Shown here piece by piece: positions 49,195 through 57,868 of a DNA stretch of 64,000 nt (position 1 is its first letter; each line of letters starts with the position of its first letter). Source of the DNA: JAZKHE01 sp040385525 (GTDB lineage Bacteria > Bacteroidota > Bacteroidia > UBA4408); NCBI GenBank assembly GCA_040385525.1, contig JAZKHE010000006.1, positions 1 through 64,000 on the forward strand, in the 5' to 3' direction. The notes beneath the pieces are model-generated. The model was not told the origin of the DNA. It saw nothing but the letters and a program-made list of their open reading frames with translations, and made no database searches. Made by a program: the position numbers and the translations under genes.

Positions 49195-51843
49195 ATGAGT
49201 AAAATTGAAAATAAAAACGAAGAGAATAGTCACGGAGAGTTAGATAACATCACTCACGTTTCGGGTATGTTTAAAAACTGGTTTATCGATTATGCTTCTT
49301 ACGTTATTTTAGAGAGAGCAGTTCCTGCTATACAAGATGGTTTAAAGCCAGTTCAACGTAGAATTTTGCATTCTATGGATGAGTTAGAAGATGGTAGGTA
49401 CAATAAAGTTGCCAACGTTATTGGTCATGCTATGAAATATCATCCGCACGGAGATGCTTCTATTGGCGATGCAATGGTGCAGTTGGGACAAAAAGATTTG
49501 CTAATCGACATGCAAGGTAACTGGGGAAATATTTTAACTGGCGATAATGCAGCAGCGGCACGTTATATTGAAGCACGTTTATCAAAATTTGCGTTAGATG
49601 TAGTTTTTAATCCTAAAACAACAAATTGGCAGCCATCTTATGATGGAAGAAACAAAGAGCCAATTACTTTGCCAATTAAATTCCCATTATTATTAGCACA
49701 AGGTGTAGAAGGTATTGCAGTTGGTTTAGCTACCAAAATAATGCCGCACAATTTTATAGAGTTGATAGATGCATCAATCGATATTTTGCGTGGAAAAAGA
49801 GTAAACATTGTACCTGATTTTCCTACAGCTGGTATGGCCGATTTTACCAACTATAACGAAGGTTTACGTGGAGGTAAAATTAGAGTTAGAGCAAAAATAA
49901 AAGAACTAGATAAAAAAACTTTAGTAATTACCGAAATTCCTTTTGGTACAACTACTACATCGCTTATCGAATCTATTATTTCGGCCAACGATAAAGAAAA
50001 AATTAAGGTTAAAAAAATTGAAGATAATACAGCAGAATTTGTCGAAATATTAGTTCATCTCGCTCCGGGCATATCTCCAGATATTACTATTGACGGATTA
50101 TATGCTTTTACAGCTTGTGAAGTTTCTATTTCTCCTAACTCATGTGTTATTGATGGCGATAGACCTCGTTTTTTAAGTGTAAACGAAATTCTAAAAATAT
50201 CAACTCACAACACGGTTGATTTACTTAAAAAAGAATTAGAAATTCGTAAATCAGAATTGATGGAATCCTTCTTAATGTCTTCGTTAGAGAAGATATTTAT
50301 CAGAGAAGAAATGTACATCGATTTTAAAAATTTTAAAGATAAATTAGAAGTATTTGAGTATTTAGATAAACGATTTACTAAACACAAAAAGAGTTTCTTT
50401 AGAGAAATTGGAGATGCTGATTATGAAAAGTTAACGCAAATTCCAATGATTCGTATTACGCGCTACGACTCGGATAAAGCCGATGAAAAGATGCGTAATA
50501 TTGAAGAAGAGTTAAAAGTTGTAGCGCAACATTTAGCAAATCTTATTGATTTTGCAGTAGAGTATTTTAAAAATTTAAAGAAAAAATACGCAAAAGGAAA
50601 AGAACGCAAAACAGAAATTCGTTCGTTCGAAAACATTGTAGCTACTACTGTTGCAGTGGCTAACGAAAAATTGTATGTTAATCGCGAAGAAGGTTTTGCG
50701 GGCTACGGACTTAAAAAAGATGAGTACGTTTCTGATTGTTCAGACATTGATGATATAATTGTTTTTAGAGAAGATGGAACGGTAACGGTTTCTAAAATAC
50801 AAGACAAAGCCTTTGTTGGTAAAGGAATTTTGCACATTGCAGTATTTAAGAAAAATGATGAACGTACTATTTATAACTTAATCTATCAAGACGGAAAATC
50901 TGGACCAATAATGATGAAACGCTTTTTTGTGAGTGGTGTTACTCGCGATAAAGCTTACGATTTAACTAAAGGTTCGTCTGGTTCAAATGTTTTGTATTTA
51001 ACGGTTAATCCTAATGGTGAAGCCGAAGTGTTAACCATGCACTTAAAGGCAATACCAAAAGTTAAAAACTTAGTTTTTGATGTTGATTTTGGAAAGCTTG
51101 CTATTAAAGGGCGTTCGTCAATAGGTAATATTGTTACTAAATATCCTGTTCGCAAAATCATTTTTAAAGAAAAAGGTGGTTCTACTTTAGGCGCAAGAGG
51201 TTTTTGGTTTGATGATACAATTCATCGTTTAAACACCGAAGGAAAAGGTCAGTTTTTAGGTGATTTTACAGGCGACGACAAAATTCTAACAGTTACTCAA
51301 GATGGTTTTTATAAATTATATAATTATGATTTAACCAATCATTTTGACGAGAATATTATTTTAATCGAAAAATTTAAAGCCGACAAGCCACTGAGCGTTA
51401 TTTATTTTGATGGCGAGAAAAAAGAGTTTTATATTAAACGCTTTATGGTTGAATTAACCGATAAAAAGAATTTAATTATTACTGAGGCAGAAGGTTCTTA
51501 TATTGAATTAGTTAGTAGCTATGCTGAACCAAAAATTGATGTTAAATACGCTAAGGAAAAAGGCAAAGAAATAGAAGATGCGCATTACAATTTAGCAGAA
51601 GTAATTGAAGTAAAAGGTTTAAAAGCGCGTGGTAATAGATTTACAACACATAAAATAAAGGAAATTAATTTGCACCCATCGCCAGACGAAGATATTGCTG
51701 AACCAGAAGCGCAAGAGCCAAAGGGAACAGGAATGCCTTCTAAAGCAACATCAGAAGCAGAAATTGACGATATACATTTAGAACGCATACGTTCAATTAA
51801 AGCGGAACTTGATGATATGGATTCGCAAATGACTTTATTTTAA
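49195..51843 (+). CDS. parC: DNA topoisomerase IV subunit A (ParC)
   Basis: 882 residues, longer than E. coli ParC. The N-terminal breakage-reunion domain has 'GLKPVQRRILHSM', 'KYHPHGDASIGDAMVQLGQ' and the catalytic Tyr124 in 'AAARYIEARLS'. At the GyrA Ser83 position, the main quinolone contact, there is Ala88 with Ser89 next to it. The C-terminal half is a beta-pinwheel-like region (about 500-790) followed by an acidic, low-complexity tail. It is 27 bases after parE. The Ala at the quinolone site is, from memory, common in Bacteroidota ParC, so it is probably a lineage trait, not selected resistance. Confidence 0.93.
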   Translation: MSKIENKNEENSHGELDNITHVSGMFKNWFIDYASYVILERAVPAIQDGLKPVQRRILHSMDELEDGRYNKVANVIGHAMKYHPHGDASIGDAMVQLGQKDLLIDMQGNWGNILTGDNAAAARYIEARLSKFALDVVFNPKTTNWQPSYDGRNKEPITLPIKFPLLLAQGVEGIAVGLATKIMPHNFIELIDASIDILRGKRVNIVPDFPTAGMADFTNYNEGLRGGKIRVRAKIKELDKKTLVITEIPFGTTTTSLIESIISANDKEKIKVKKIEDNTAEFVEILVHLAPGISPDITIDGLYAFTACEVSISPNSCVIDGDRPRFLSVNEILKISTHNTVDLLKKELEIRKSELMESFLMSSLEKIFIREEMYIDFKNFKDKLEVFEYLDKRFTKHKKSFFREIGDADYEKLTQIPMIRITRYDSDKADEKMRNIEEELKVVAQHLANLIDFAVEYFKNLKKKYAKGKERKTEIRSFENIVATTVAVANEKLYVNREEGFAGYGLKKDEYVSDCSDIDDIIVFREDGTVTVSKIQDKAFVGKGILHIAVFKKNDERTIYNLIYQDGKSGPIMMKRFFVSGVTRDKAYDLTKGSSGSNVLYLTVNPNGEAEVLTMHLKAIPKVKNLVFDVDFGKLAIKGRSSIGNIVTKYPVRKIIFKEKGGSTLGARGFWFDDTIHRLNTEGKGQFLGDFTGDDKILTVTQDGFYKLYNYDLTNHFDENIILIEKFKADKPLSVIYFDGEKKEFYIKRFMVELTDKKNLIITEAEGSYIELVSSYAEPKIDVKYAKEKGKEIEDAHYNLAEVIEVKGLKARGNRFTTHKIKEINLHPSPDEDIAEPEAQEPKGTGMPSKATSEAEIDDIHLERIRSIKAELDDMDSQMTLF

Positions 51844-51854
51844 AATTTTAAAAA

Positions 51855-52412
51855 ATGCATATAACAATAATATCTTCAAGTGTTAGAATTGGCAGAAACA
51901 GCCATAGAGTCGCTTTGTATTTTAAAAATTACATTGAAGAAAATAAAATTGCTACAGTAGAAATTTTAGATTTGTTAGCGTATCAGTTCCCTGTATTTGA
52001 AGAACGCTTAAAGTTTCAAAAAAATCCAAAACCTAATGCAATAGAATTTGCTAATAAAATAAAATTGGCAGATGGAGTTATTATTGTTACGCCAGAGTAT
52101 AATGGAGAATATCCCGCAAGTTTAAAAAATGTAATTGATTTATTAAATGAAGAATGGAATAAAAAGCCTATAGCTATTTCTACTGTTTCATCTGGTGTAT
52201 TTGGAGGTTCTCAAGTAATAATTGCCTTACAGTTTGTGTTGTGGAAATTAAAAGCTATGGTAGTTTCTGCAATGTTTCCTGTACCTAAAGTGCAAGATAG
52301 TTTTGACGAGCAAGGTAAAGCAATAGATAAAGAAGCTACAGATAAAAGAGCAGCTATATTTTTAAAAGAATTAAATTGGTTTATAACAGCTAAAAGCAAA
52401 ATGGTAGAGTAG
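51855..52412 (+). CDS. NADPH-dependent FMN reductase family protein
   Basis: 185 residues forming a flavodoxin-like fold. The phosphate loop is 'SSSVRIGRNSHRVA' (about 6-19), followed by 'VEILDLLAYQFPVF', 'ADGVIIVTPEYNGEYPASLKNVIDLLNEEW' (in pieces) with the PEYN flavin contact, and 'AISTVSSGVFGGSQVI'. It probably reduces FMN, quinones or azo compounds with NAD(P)H in the cytosol. It follows parC by 11 bases and could be read through from it. Confidence 0.88.
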   Translation: MHITIISSSVRIGRNSHRVALYFKNYIEENKIATVEILDLLAYQFPVFEERLKFQKNPKPNAIEFANKIKLADGVIIVTPEYNGEYPASLKNVIDLLNEEWNKKPIAISTVSSGVFGGSQVIIALQFVLWKLKAMVVSAMFPVPKVQDSFDEQGKAIDKEATDKRAAIFLKELNWFITAKSKMVE

Positions 52413-52511
52413 ATAATCGTTTTATTAACTTTTATTACAAAGTTTAGTTTTACACAGCTTACTGGCTTAGTTCGTGAGTTTTTTTTATTAATTATCTTAT
52501 TTAGATTTTAA

Positions 52512-52545
52512 TTGATAATTAACTCAAAAAAATACCCTACATTTG
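52512..52545 (+). promoter_or_regulatory. pyrG promoter (TTG-N23-TACATTTG)
   Basis: TTG at 52512-52514 is followed after 23 bases by TACATTTG at 52538-52545, within the 17-23 spacing described for flavobacterial promoters. The start codon is 48 bases downstream. Confidence 0.6.
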
Positions 52546-52593
52546 CGTACGAATTAAAAAAAGGGAAAACACCCTAAATCTGTTTATATTCGT

Positions 52594-54198
52594 ATGTCTG
52601 CAACTAAATACATCTTCGTTACTGGCGGAGTTACTTCATCTCTCGGAAAAGGAATTATTTCGGCATCTTTGGCTAAATTGCTTCAAGCGCGTGGCTATAA
52701 AGTTACCATTCAAAAACTCGATCCATACATCAATATCGATCCGGGTACTTTAAATCCGCTTGAGCATGGTGAGTGTTTTGTTACTGACGATGGTGCTGAA
52801 ACAGATTTAGATTTAGGTCATTACGAGCGTTTTTTAAATGTTCGCACATCGCAAGCCAATAATATTACAACAGGTAGAATTTACCAATCGGTTATAAACA
52901 AAGAACGTGAGGGTGTTTATTTAGGCAAAACAGTACAAGTTATTCCGCATATTACCGACGAAATTAAACACAGCATAAAGTTAGTTGGTCGCGAAGGAAA
53001 TTACGATTTTGTAATTACAGAAATTGGTGGAACTGTTGGCGATATTGAGTCTTTACCGTTTATTGAAGCTGTTCGTCAAATGAAATGGCAATTAGGAAAT
53101 AGTTGTTTGGTAATTCATTTAACACTAGTTCCTTATTTAGCTGCTGCTGGAGAATTAAAAACAAAACCTACTCAACATTCAGTAAAAGCCTTGTTAGAAT
53201 ATGGTGTACAGCCCGATATTTTAGTTTGTCGTACAGAAAGATCAATAAGTAAAGATGTTCGTAAAAAAATTGCTTTGTTTTGTAACGTTTCGCCCGATGC
53301 AGTTATAGAATCGATAGATGCGAGTACAATTTACGATGTTCCTTTGTTGATGCGTGAAGAAAAATTAGATAAAGTAGTACTTTCTAAATTAGGTTTGTTT
53401 GATGAAAATCAAAAAATGGATTTAGCTATTTGGGAAAATTTTTTAACTACATACAAGAACCCTAAACACGAAGTAAATATTGGTTTAGTTGGTAAATATG
53501 TTTCGTTAAAAGATTCTTACAAATCAATTGTGGAGTCGTTTATACATGCTGGAGTTGTTAGCGAATGCAAAGTAAATTTAGTTTGGATTAACTCCGAAAC
53601 TATTACAGATGCTACTGTTGAGAAAAAATTAAAAGGCTTAAAAGGAATTTTAGTAGCACCAGGTTTTGGCGAACGCGGAATTGAAGGTAAAATTGAAGCT
53701 ATAAAATATGCACGCGAAAATAAAATTCCGTTTTTAGGAATTTGTTTAGGTATGCAGTGCGCAGTAGTTGAGTTTGCCCGTAACGTGTTAAATTTTGAAG
53801 GAGCTCATTCGTCTGAAATGAATCCTGAAACAAAATATCCAGTTATTGATATTTTAGAAAATCAAAAAGGTATAAAAAATAAAGGTGGAACTATGCGTTT
53901 GGGCGCATATCCATGTCATATTACCAAAACAACAAAGGCGCATCAAATTTATGGTAAAACAGAAATTAAAGAACGCCACCGTCATCGTTACGAGTTCAAT
54001 AATAAGTTTTTATCTAAGTTTGAAAAAGCGGGCATGATTGGTTCTGGAGTAAATCCTGATACTGGTTTGGTAGAAATTGTCGAAATTCAAGATCATCCTT
54101 GGTTTGTTGGCGTGCAGTTTCACCCCGAATACCGCAGTACGGTTGAAAAACCACATCCGCTTTTTATTGAGTTTATTAAAGCGGCGCTTAAAGCTTAA
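52594..54198 (+). CDS. pyrG: CTP synthase
   Basis: 534 residues, full length. The synthetase domain starts with 'FVTGGVTSSLGKGIISASLAKLL' (in pieces), with 'KLDPYINIDPGTLNPLEHGECFV' and 'GHYERFL' for UTP/CTP binding. The glutamine amidotransferase domain has 'VAPGFGERG', the nucleophile C384 in 'GICLGMQ', and the terminal 'GVQFHPEYRS' His/Glu pair. It makes CTP from UTP, ATP and glutamine. It has its own promoter with a good -7 element and a 48-base leader. The active site looks complete. Confidence 0.96.
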   Translation: MSATKYIFVTGGVTSSLGKGIISASLAKLLQARGYKVTIQKLDPYINIDPGTLNPLEHGECFVTDDGAETDLDLGHYERFLNVRTSQANNITTGRIYQSVINKEREGVYLGKTVQVIPHITDEIKHSIKLVGREGNYDFVITEIGGTVGDIESLPFIEAVRQMKWQLGNSCLVIHLTLVPYLAAAGELKTKPTQHSVKALLEYGVQPDILVCRTERSISKDVRKKIALFCNVSPDAVIESIDASTIYDVPLLMREEKLDKVVLSKLGLFDENQKMDLAIWENFLTTYKNPKHEVNIGLVGKYVSLKDSYKSIVESFIHAGVVSECKVNLVWINSETITDATVEKKLKGLKGILVAPGFGERGIEGKIEAIKYARENKIPFLGICLGMQCAVVEFARNVLNFEGAHSSEMNPETKYPVIDILENQKGIKNKGGTMRLGAYPCHITKTTKAHQIYGKTEIKERHRHRYEFNNKFLSKFEKAGMIGSGVNPDTGLVEIVEIQDHPWFVGVQFHPEYRSTVEKPHPLFIEFIKAALKA

Positions 54199-54217
54199 TT
54201 TTTAAAATTTTAACTTC

Positions 54218-54245
54218 TTGTGGTTGAATGATATTCTTATCTTTG
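54218..54245 (+). promoter_or_regulatory. yidC promoter (TTG-N17-TATCTTTG)
   Basis: TTG at 54218-54220, then 17 bases, then TATCTTTG at 54238-54245, an exact -7 element, 26 bases before the yidC ATG. It overlaps a possible pyrG terminator stem. Confidence 0.55.
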
Positions 54246-54256
54246 ACCACTTTTTT
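54219..54256 (+). terminator. possible terminator after pyrG
   Basis: GTGGTT at 54220-54225 can pair with GACCAC at 54245-54250, followed by six T. The loop holds a small inner stem (GAAT/ATTC). It overlaps the yidC promoter, so one of the two readings may be wrong. Confidence 0.3.
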
Positions 54257-54271
54257 AATATATAACACGAA

Positions 54272-56158
54272 ATGGATCGTAATTCGATAATAGGTTTAAT
54301 AGCAATTGGTGCAATTTTAATTGGTTTTACAATATACAACCAACCATCAGATGAAGAAATAGCAGAACTAAAACGTCAGCAAGATTCTATAGCTGCAATT
54401 CAGCAAGCAAATACGGCAAAGGCTACTGCTACAAAACCAGTTGTGACTGATACTTCGAGCACTACTGCTATTGTTATAAACGATACACTTCCCGCTTCTG
54501 ATTCTTTAAAACAAGCTGGCTTAGTTGCTAAATATGGCGATTTTGCTGGAGCTGCTTTTAAAGAAGAAAAAACAATTACAATTGAAAACGAATTTGTAAA
54601 GTATACTTTATCAAACAAAGGTGGTAGAGTAATTTCTGCAATTCTTAAGCAATACAAAACACACGATTCGTTACCGGTAAATTTAGTTGATAAAGATTCA
54701 ACTCGTTTTGGTTTATCATTAATTTCAAAAAACATTACTGTAAATACCGATTCGCTTCAGTTTGAATCTTTAGGCAAATCGTTTATTGTTAGTAATAACG
54801 ATAGCAATAAAGTTATAATGCGCTTAAAAGCTGGCGAAACTAACTACATCGACTATATTTATGAGTTAAAAGGAAATTCGTATTTGCTTAATTTTTCAGT
54901 AAACTTTGTAAACATGAATCAAAGTTTGGCGAGCAATGTAAACTCACTTCCTTTGTTTTGGGAATCAAAAACAGTGCGTCACGAAAAAGGAAAAGATAAC
55001 GAAGCAAACGCAACTACTATTTACTACAAATACATGGATGATGAAGTTGATTATTTGTCAGAGATGGCTGATGATCAAGAATCGCTTCCAAATAAAGTGC
55101 AATGGATTTCGTTTAAACAACAATTTTTTACAAATGTATTGTTGGCAAAAGAAGGTTTTGATAAACCAATAGATATCGAAACCAAAAAGATAGATTACAC
55201 ATCAAGTTTTGGTAAAGAACTAAAAGCTACTTTAGCTATTCCATTTAATCATTCAACCAACGAAACAAAAAACTACACTTTTTATTTTGGACCAAACCAC
55301 TATAAAACATTAAAAGATATTGGGTATTCATTCGAAAAACAAGTTCCATTAGGTTGGGGAATTTTTGGTTGGGTAAATCGTTTCGGAGTTATTCCCGTTT
55401 TTAATTTCTTAAGTAGTTTTAATATAAATTTTGGTATCATTATTTTAATTTTAACCATTCTAATTAAAGCAGTTTTATTTCCTCTAACGTACAAGGCTTA
55501 TTTGTCGCAAGCAAAAATGAAAATTCTTAAGCCAGAATTAGACGAAATAAACAAAGAGAACGAAGGTGGCGACCCAATGAAAAAACAACAAGCTGTAATG
55601 GCTTTGTATAAAAAAGCGGGAGTTAGCCCAATGGGTGGATGTTTGCCAATGTTGTTGCAAATGCCAATTTTAATTGCAATGTTCCGTTTTTTTCCAGCAA
55701 GTATAGAGTTACGCCAGCAAAGCTTTTTATGGGCTACAGATTTATCAACTTATGATACTATTTACGATTTTGGTTTTAGCATTCCTTGGTATGGCGATCA
55801 CGTAAGTTTATTTACATTATTAATGACAGTTTCTACCATTTTATACACACGTATGAACGATCAGTTTAGCGGTGCTGGTAATCCACAAATGGCGCAAATG
55901 AAATGGATAATGTACTTAATGCCAATTATATTTTTAGGAGTATTTAATAACTACGCAGCAGGTTTGAGTTATTATTATTTCTTAGCGAATATGATGACTT
56001 TTGCTATTCAGTTTTTAATGAAACGTTTTGTTGACGAAAAAGCATTGCATGCAAAAATTGAAGAAAACAAAAAGAAACCAGTTACTAAATCTAAATTTCA
56101 GTCGCGCTTAGAAGAAATTGCTAAACAAAAAGGGGCAATGCCAGCTAAGAAAAAATAG
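54272..56158 (+). CDS. yidC: membrane protein insertase YidC
   Basis: 628 residues. An N-terminal membrane helix (5-22) is followed by a periplasmic beta-supersandwich (about 75-340), then the conserved membrane core. In the core, 'GIIILILTILIKAVLFPLTYKAYLSQAKMK' (in pieces) carries the hydrophilic-groove region with its Lys, followed by 'GVSPMGGCLPMLLQMPILIAMFRFF' and the last helices ending 'NYAAGLSYYYFLANMMTFAIQ'. The C-terminus is basic. It inserts proteins into the inner membrane alone or with SecYEG. The gene stands between pyrG and a response regulator. Confidence 0.95.
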   Translation: MDRNSIIGLIAIGAILIGFTIYNQPSDEEIAELKRQQDSIAAIQQANTAKATATKPVVTDTSSTTAIVINDTLPASDSLKQAGLVAKYGDFAGAAFKEEKTITIENEFVKYTLSNKGGRVISAILKQYKTHDSLPVNLVDKDSTRFGLSLISKNITVNTDSLQFESLGKSFIVSNNDSNKVIMRLKAGETNYIDYIYELKGNSYLLNFSVNFVNMNQSLASNVNSLPLFWESKTVRHEKGKDNEANATTIYYKYMDDEVDYLSEMADDQESLPNKVQWISFKQQFFTNVLLAKEGFDKPIDIETKKIDYTSSFGKELKATLAIPFNHSTNETKNYTFYFGPNHYKTLKDIGYSFEKQVPLGWGIFGWVNRFGVIPVFNFLSSFNINFGIIILILTILIKAVLFPLTYKAYLSQAKMKILKPELDEINKENEGGDPMKKQQAVMALYKKAGVSPMGGCLPMLLQMPILIAMFRFFPASIELRQQSFLWATDLSTYDTIYDFGFSIPWYGDHVSLFTLLMTVSTILYTRMNDQFSGAGNPQMAQMKWIMYLMPIIFLGVFNNYAAGLSYYYFLANMMTFAIQFLMKRFVDEKALHAKIEENKKKPVTKSKFQSRLEEIAKQKGAMPAKKK

Positions 56159-56253
56159 TTAGTTTAGAGTTAATAGTTTTTAGTTTAGAGTTTTGAAATG
56201 AGAATTAAGAACAAAGAATATAGAATCAAGACTTGTTGTAAACACAAACTTTT

Positions 56254-56273
56254 AACTCCTAATTCATAACTCA
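56254..56273 (+). repeat. dispersed repeat, copy 3
   Basis: AACTC, CT, AATTCATAACTCA: it shares words with the copies at 30616-30640 and 41632-41658. It ends 2 bases before the response regulator ATG. The 95 bases before it are also rich in variants of AGTTTAGAGTT. Confidence 0.45.
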
Positions 56274-56275
56274 AA

Positions 56276-56968
56276 ATGCGTATACTTTTAGTTGAAGATG
56301 AAGAAAACTTAATGCAAACTTTAGCATTAAATTTTGAGTTAGAAGGTTATGAGGTAGTGCAGGCAGTTACTGGCAAGCAGGCTTTAAAAGAATTTAAAAG
56401 TAAAAAAATCGATTTAATTGTTTTAGATGTAATGCTTCCCGAAATGGATGGCTTTACTGTTTGCGAAAATATTCGTTCTGAAAACAAAACCGTTCCAATT
56501 ATATTTTTAACAGCAAAAAGCACTTCGTCAGAAAGGGTAGAAGGCTTAAAGTTAGGCGCCGACGATTATTTGGCAAAACCTTTTAGTTTAGAAGAATTAC
56601 TAATTAGAGTTCAAAATTTATTAAAACGAACAACTTCGCAACAAAGTACAGAACAAGAGTTAACTGAATATTCTTTTGGAGAATATTTTCACGTAAATTT
56701 TTTAACCTACGAAATTGTAGGATTAAATAAAAACAAACACGAGTTGGGTAAAAAAGAAATACAATTGCTTAAGCTTTTAATTGAGCGTAAAAATATTGTA
56801 GTTGCTCGAGACGAGATATTAGAAAAAGTTTGGGGTTACGATGTTTTTCCAACATCAAGAACAATAGATAACTATATTTTAGCCTTTAGAAAATACTTTG
56901 AAGTAAATCCTAAAGAGCCAATCCATTTTCACTCCGTACGCGGCGTTGGTTATAAGTTTACCGATTAA
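56276..56968 (+). CDS. OmpR-family response regulator
   Basis: 230 residues. The receiver domain has the acidic pocket at 7-8 ('VEDEEN'), the phosphorylated Asp51 in 'LIVLDVMLPEMDGF', Thr79 and Lys101 ('AKPF'), all intact. A winged-helix effector domain follows (135-230): 'ELGKKEIQLLKLLIERKNIVVARDEILEKVWGYDVFPTSRTIDNYILAFRKYFE' in pieces, with the terminal 'HSVRGVGYKFTD'. No histidine kinase gene is adjacent; the next gene is convergent, with its end touching this one. The partner kinase and targets are unknown. Confidence 0.93.
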   Translation: MRILLVEDEENLMQTLALNFELEGYEVVQAVTGKQALKEFKSKKIDLIVLDVMLPEMDGFTVCENIRSENKTVPIIFLTAKSTSSERVEGLKLGADDYLAKPFSLEELLIRVQNLLKRTTSQQSTEQELTEYSFGEYFHVNFLTYEIVGLNKNKHELGKKEIQLLKLLIERKNIVVARDEILEKVWGYDVFPTSRTIDNYILAFRKYFEVNPKEPIHFHSVRGVGYKFTD

Positions 56969-57376
56969 TTAACTGTTAGCTACAAAATATCTAATAACAT
57001 CAGCAGTAGAAACAATACCTTTTAAAATAGAATCATCAGCAATAACAACTGCATGAAATTCGCCTTTAGCTAACTCCTGTGCAACATCTTTAATGCTAGC
57101 TGTTGAGGATTTGCTAAATGGATGAACACTCATAATATCTTTTACTGTTTTTTCGCTATACACTTTTTCGTCATCTCTTAATCCTGCATCTTTAATAGCA
57201 ATCATAAAATCAATTAAACTAATCATGCCAACAAATTTTCCGTTTTCAACAACAGGAATGTGGTGATGAAATTGTTTTTTTTCGTAAATATGTTTTACAT
57301 CAATTAACTTTTGCGAAGGAGAAACAGTAACTACATTGGTAGTCATTATTGTTGCTATTGAATCCGAAATATTCAT
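56969..57376 (-). CDS. protein with two CBS domains
   Basis: 135 residues forming one Bateman pair. The first CBS motif is 'IMTTNVVTVSPSQKLIDVKHIYEKKQFHHHIPVVENGKFVGMISLIDFM' read in pieces. The second is 'DIMSVHPFSKSSTASIKDVAQELAKGEFHAVVIADDSILKGIVSTADVIRYF' in pieces. CBS pairs bind adenine nucleotides and sense energy state. There is no attached catalytic domain. It is convergent with the response regulator with no bases between the stops. Confidence 0.88.
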   Translation of the reverse strand: MNISDSIATIMTTNVVTVSPSQKLIDVKHIYEKKQFHHHIPVVENGKFVGMISLIDFMIAIKDAGLRDDEKVYSEKTVKDIMSVHPFSKSSTASIKDVAQELAKGEFHAVVIADDSILKGIVSTADVIRYFVANS

Positions 57377-57464
57377 AATTATACGCTTTATTACAAAGCA
57401 AATATAAGTGTAAGTTTATAAACTTGTATTGATTAATATCATAAAAATTACTATTTTAGTATAC

Positions 57465-57472
57465 TAACTTTG
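57465..57472 (+). promoter_or_regulatory. Bacteroidota -7 element upstream of the coiled-coil/ABC1 operon
   Basis: TAACTTTG, an exact TAnnTTTG, 18 bases before the ATG at 57490, giving a very short leader. No TTG is found at the expected spacing. Confidence 0.45.
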
Positions 57473-57489
57473 TTTAAAATTTAGAAACT

Positions 57490-57867
57490 ATGAAATCGAA
57501 AACATTATTAGAATTACTTACTTTATCGTCTAATTTGTATTTAATTGCAAAAGATAAAGATTTGTTAAACAAGCTTTCTGACATGGCTGCACAAGGCAAA
57601 AAGAAAGTAGATGAAGTGATGGAAGAATTTGCTGAAGACGAAGAACATGAAGGTTTTGTTGAAAAACTTGTTTTTAAAGCACAACAAGCCAAAGAAGAAC
57701 TAGATAGAAAAATGGAAGAAGTGGCAAGTAATGTTTACAAAAAAATGAATATTGCACACACAAACGATTTGGCTATTTTAAACGAAAAATTAGATAAACT
57801 TAAAAACGAATTAGAATTAGCTAAACTAAGAATTGCTAACTTAGAGGGCAGATTGGAAAACAAATAA
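57490..57867 (+). CDS. coiled-coil protein, phasin-like, unknown function
   Basis: 125 residues, almost all helical and highly charged. The acidic segment 'EEFAEDEEHEGF' in the middle is followed by 'LVFKAQQAKEELDRKMEEVAS' and a C-terminal leucine-type coiled coil, 'ILNEKLDKLKNELELAKLRIANLEGRLEN' read in pieces. The pattern resembles phasin-like or polyhydroxyalkanoate-granule-associated helices, but no polymer synthesis gene is in the window. It is followed after one base by the ABC1/UbiB kinase gene, a close pairing that suggests joint function. Confidence 0.7.
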   Translation: MKSKTLLELLTLSSNLYLIAKDKDLLNKLSDMAAQGKKKVDEVMEEFAEDEEHEGFVEKLVFKAQQAKEELDRKMEEVASNVYKKMNIAHTNDLAILNEKLDKLKNELELAKLRIANLEGRLENK

Positions 57868-57868
57868 T

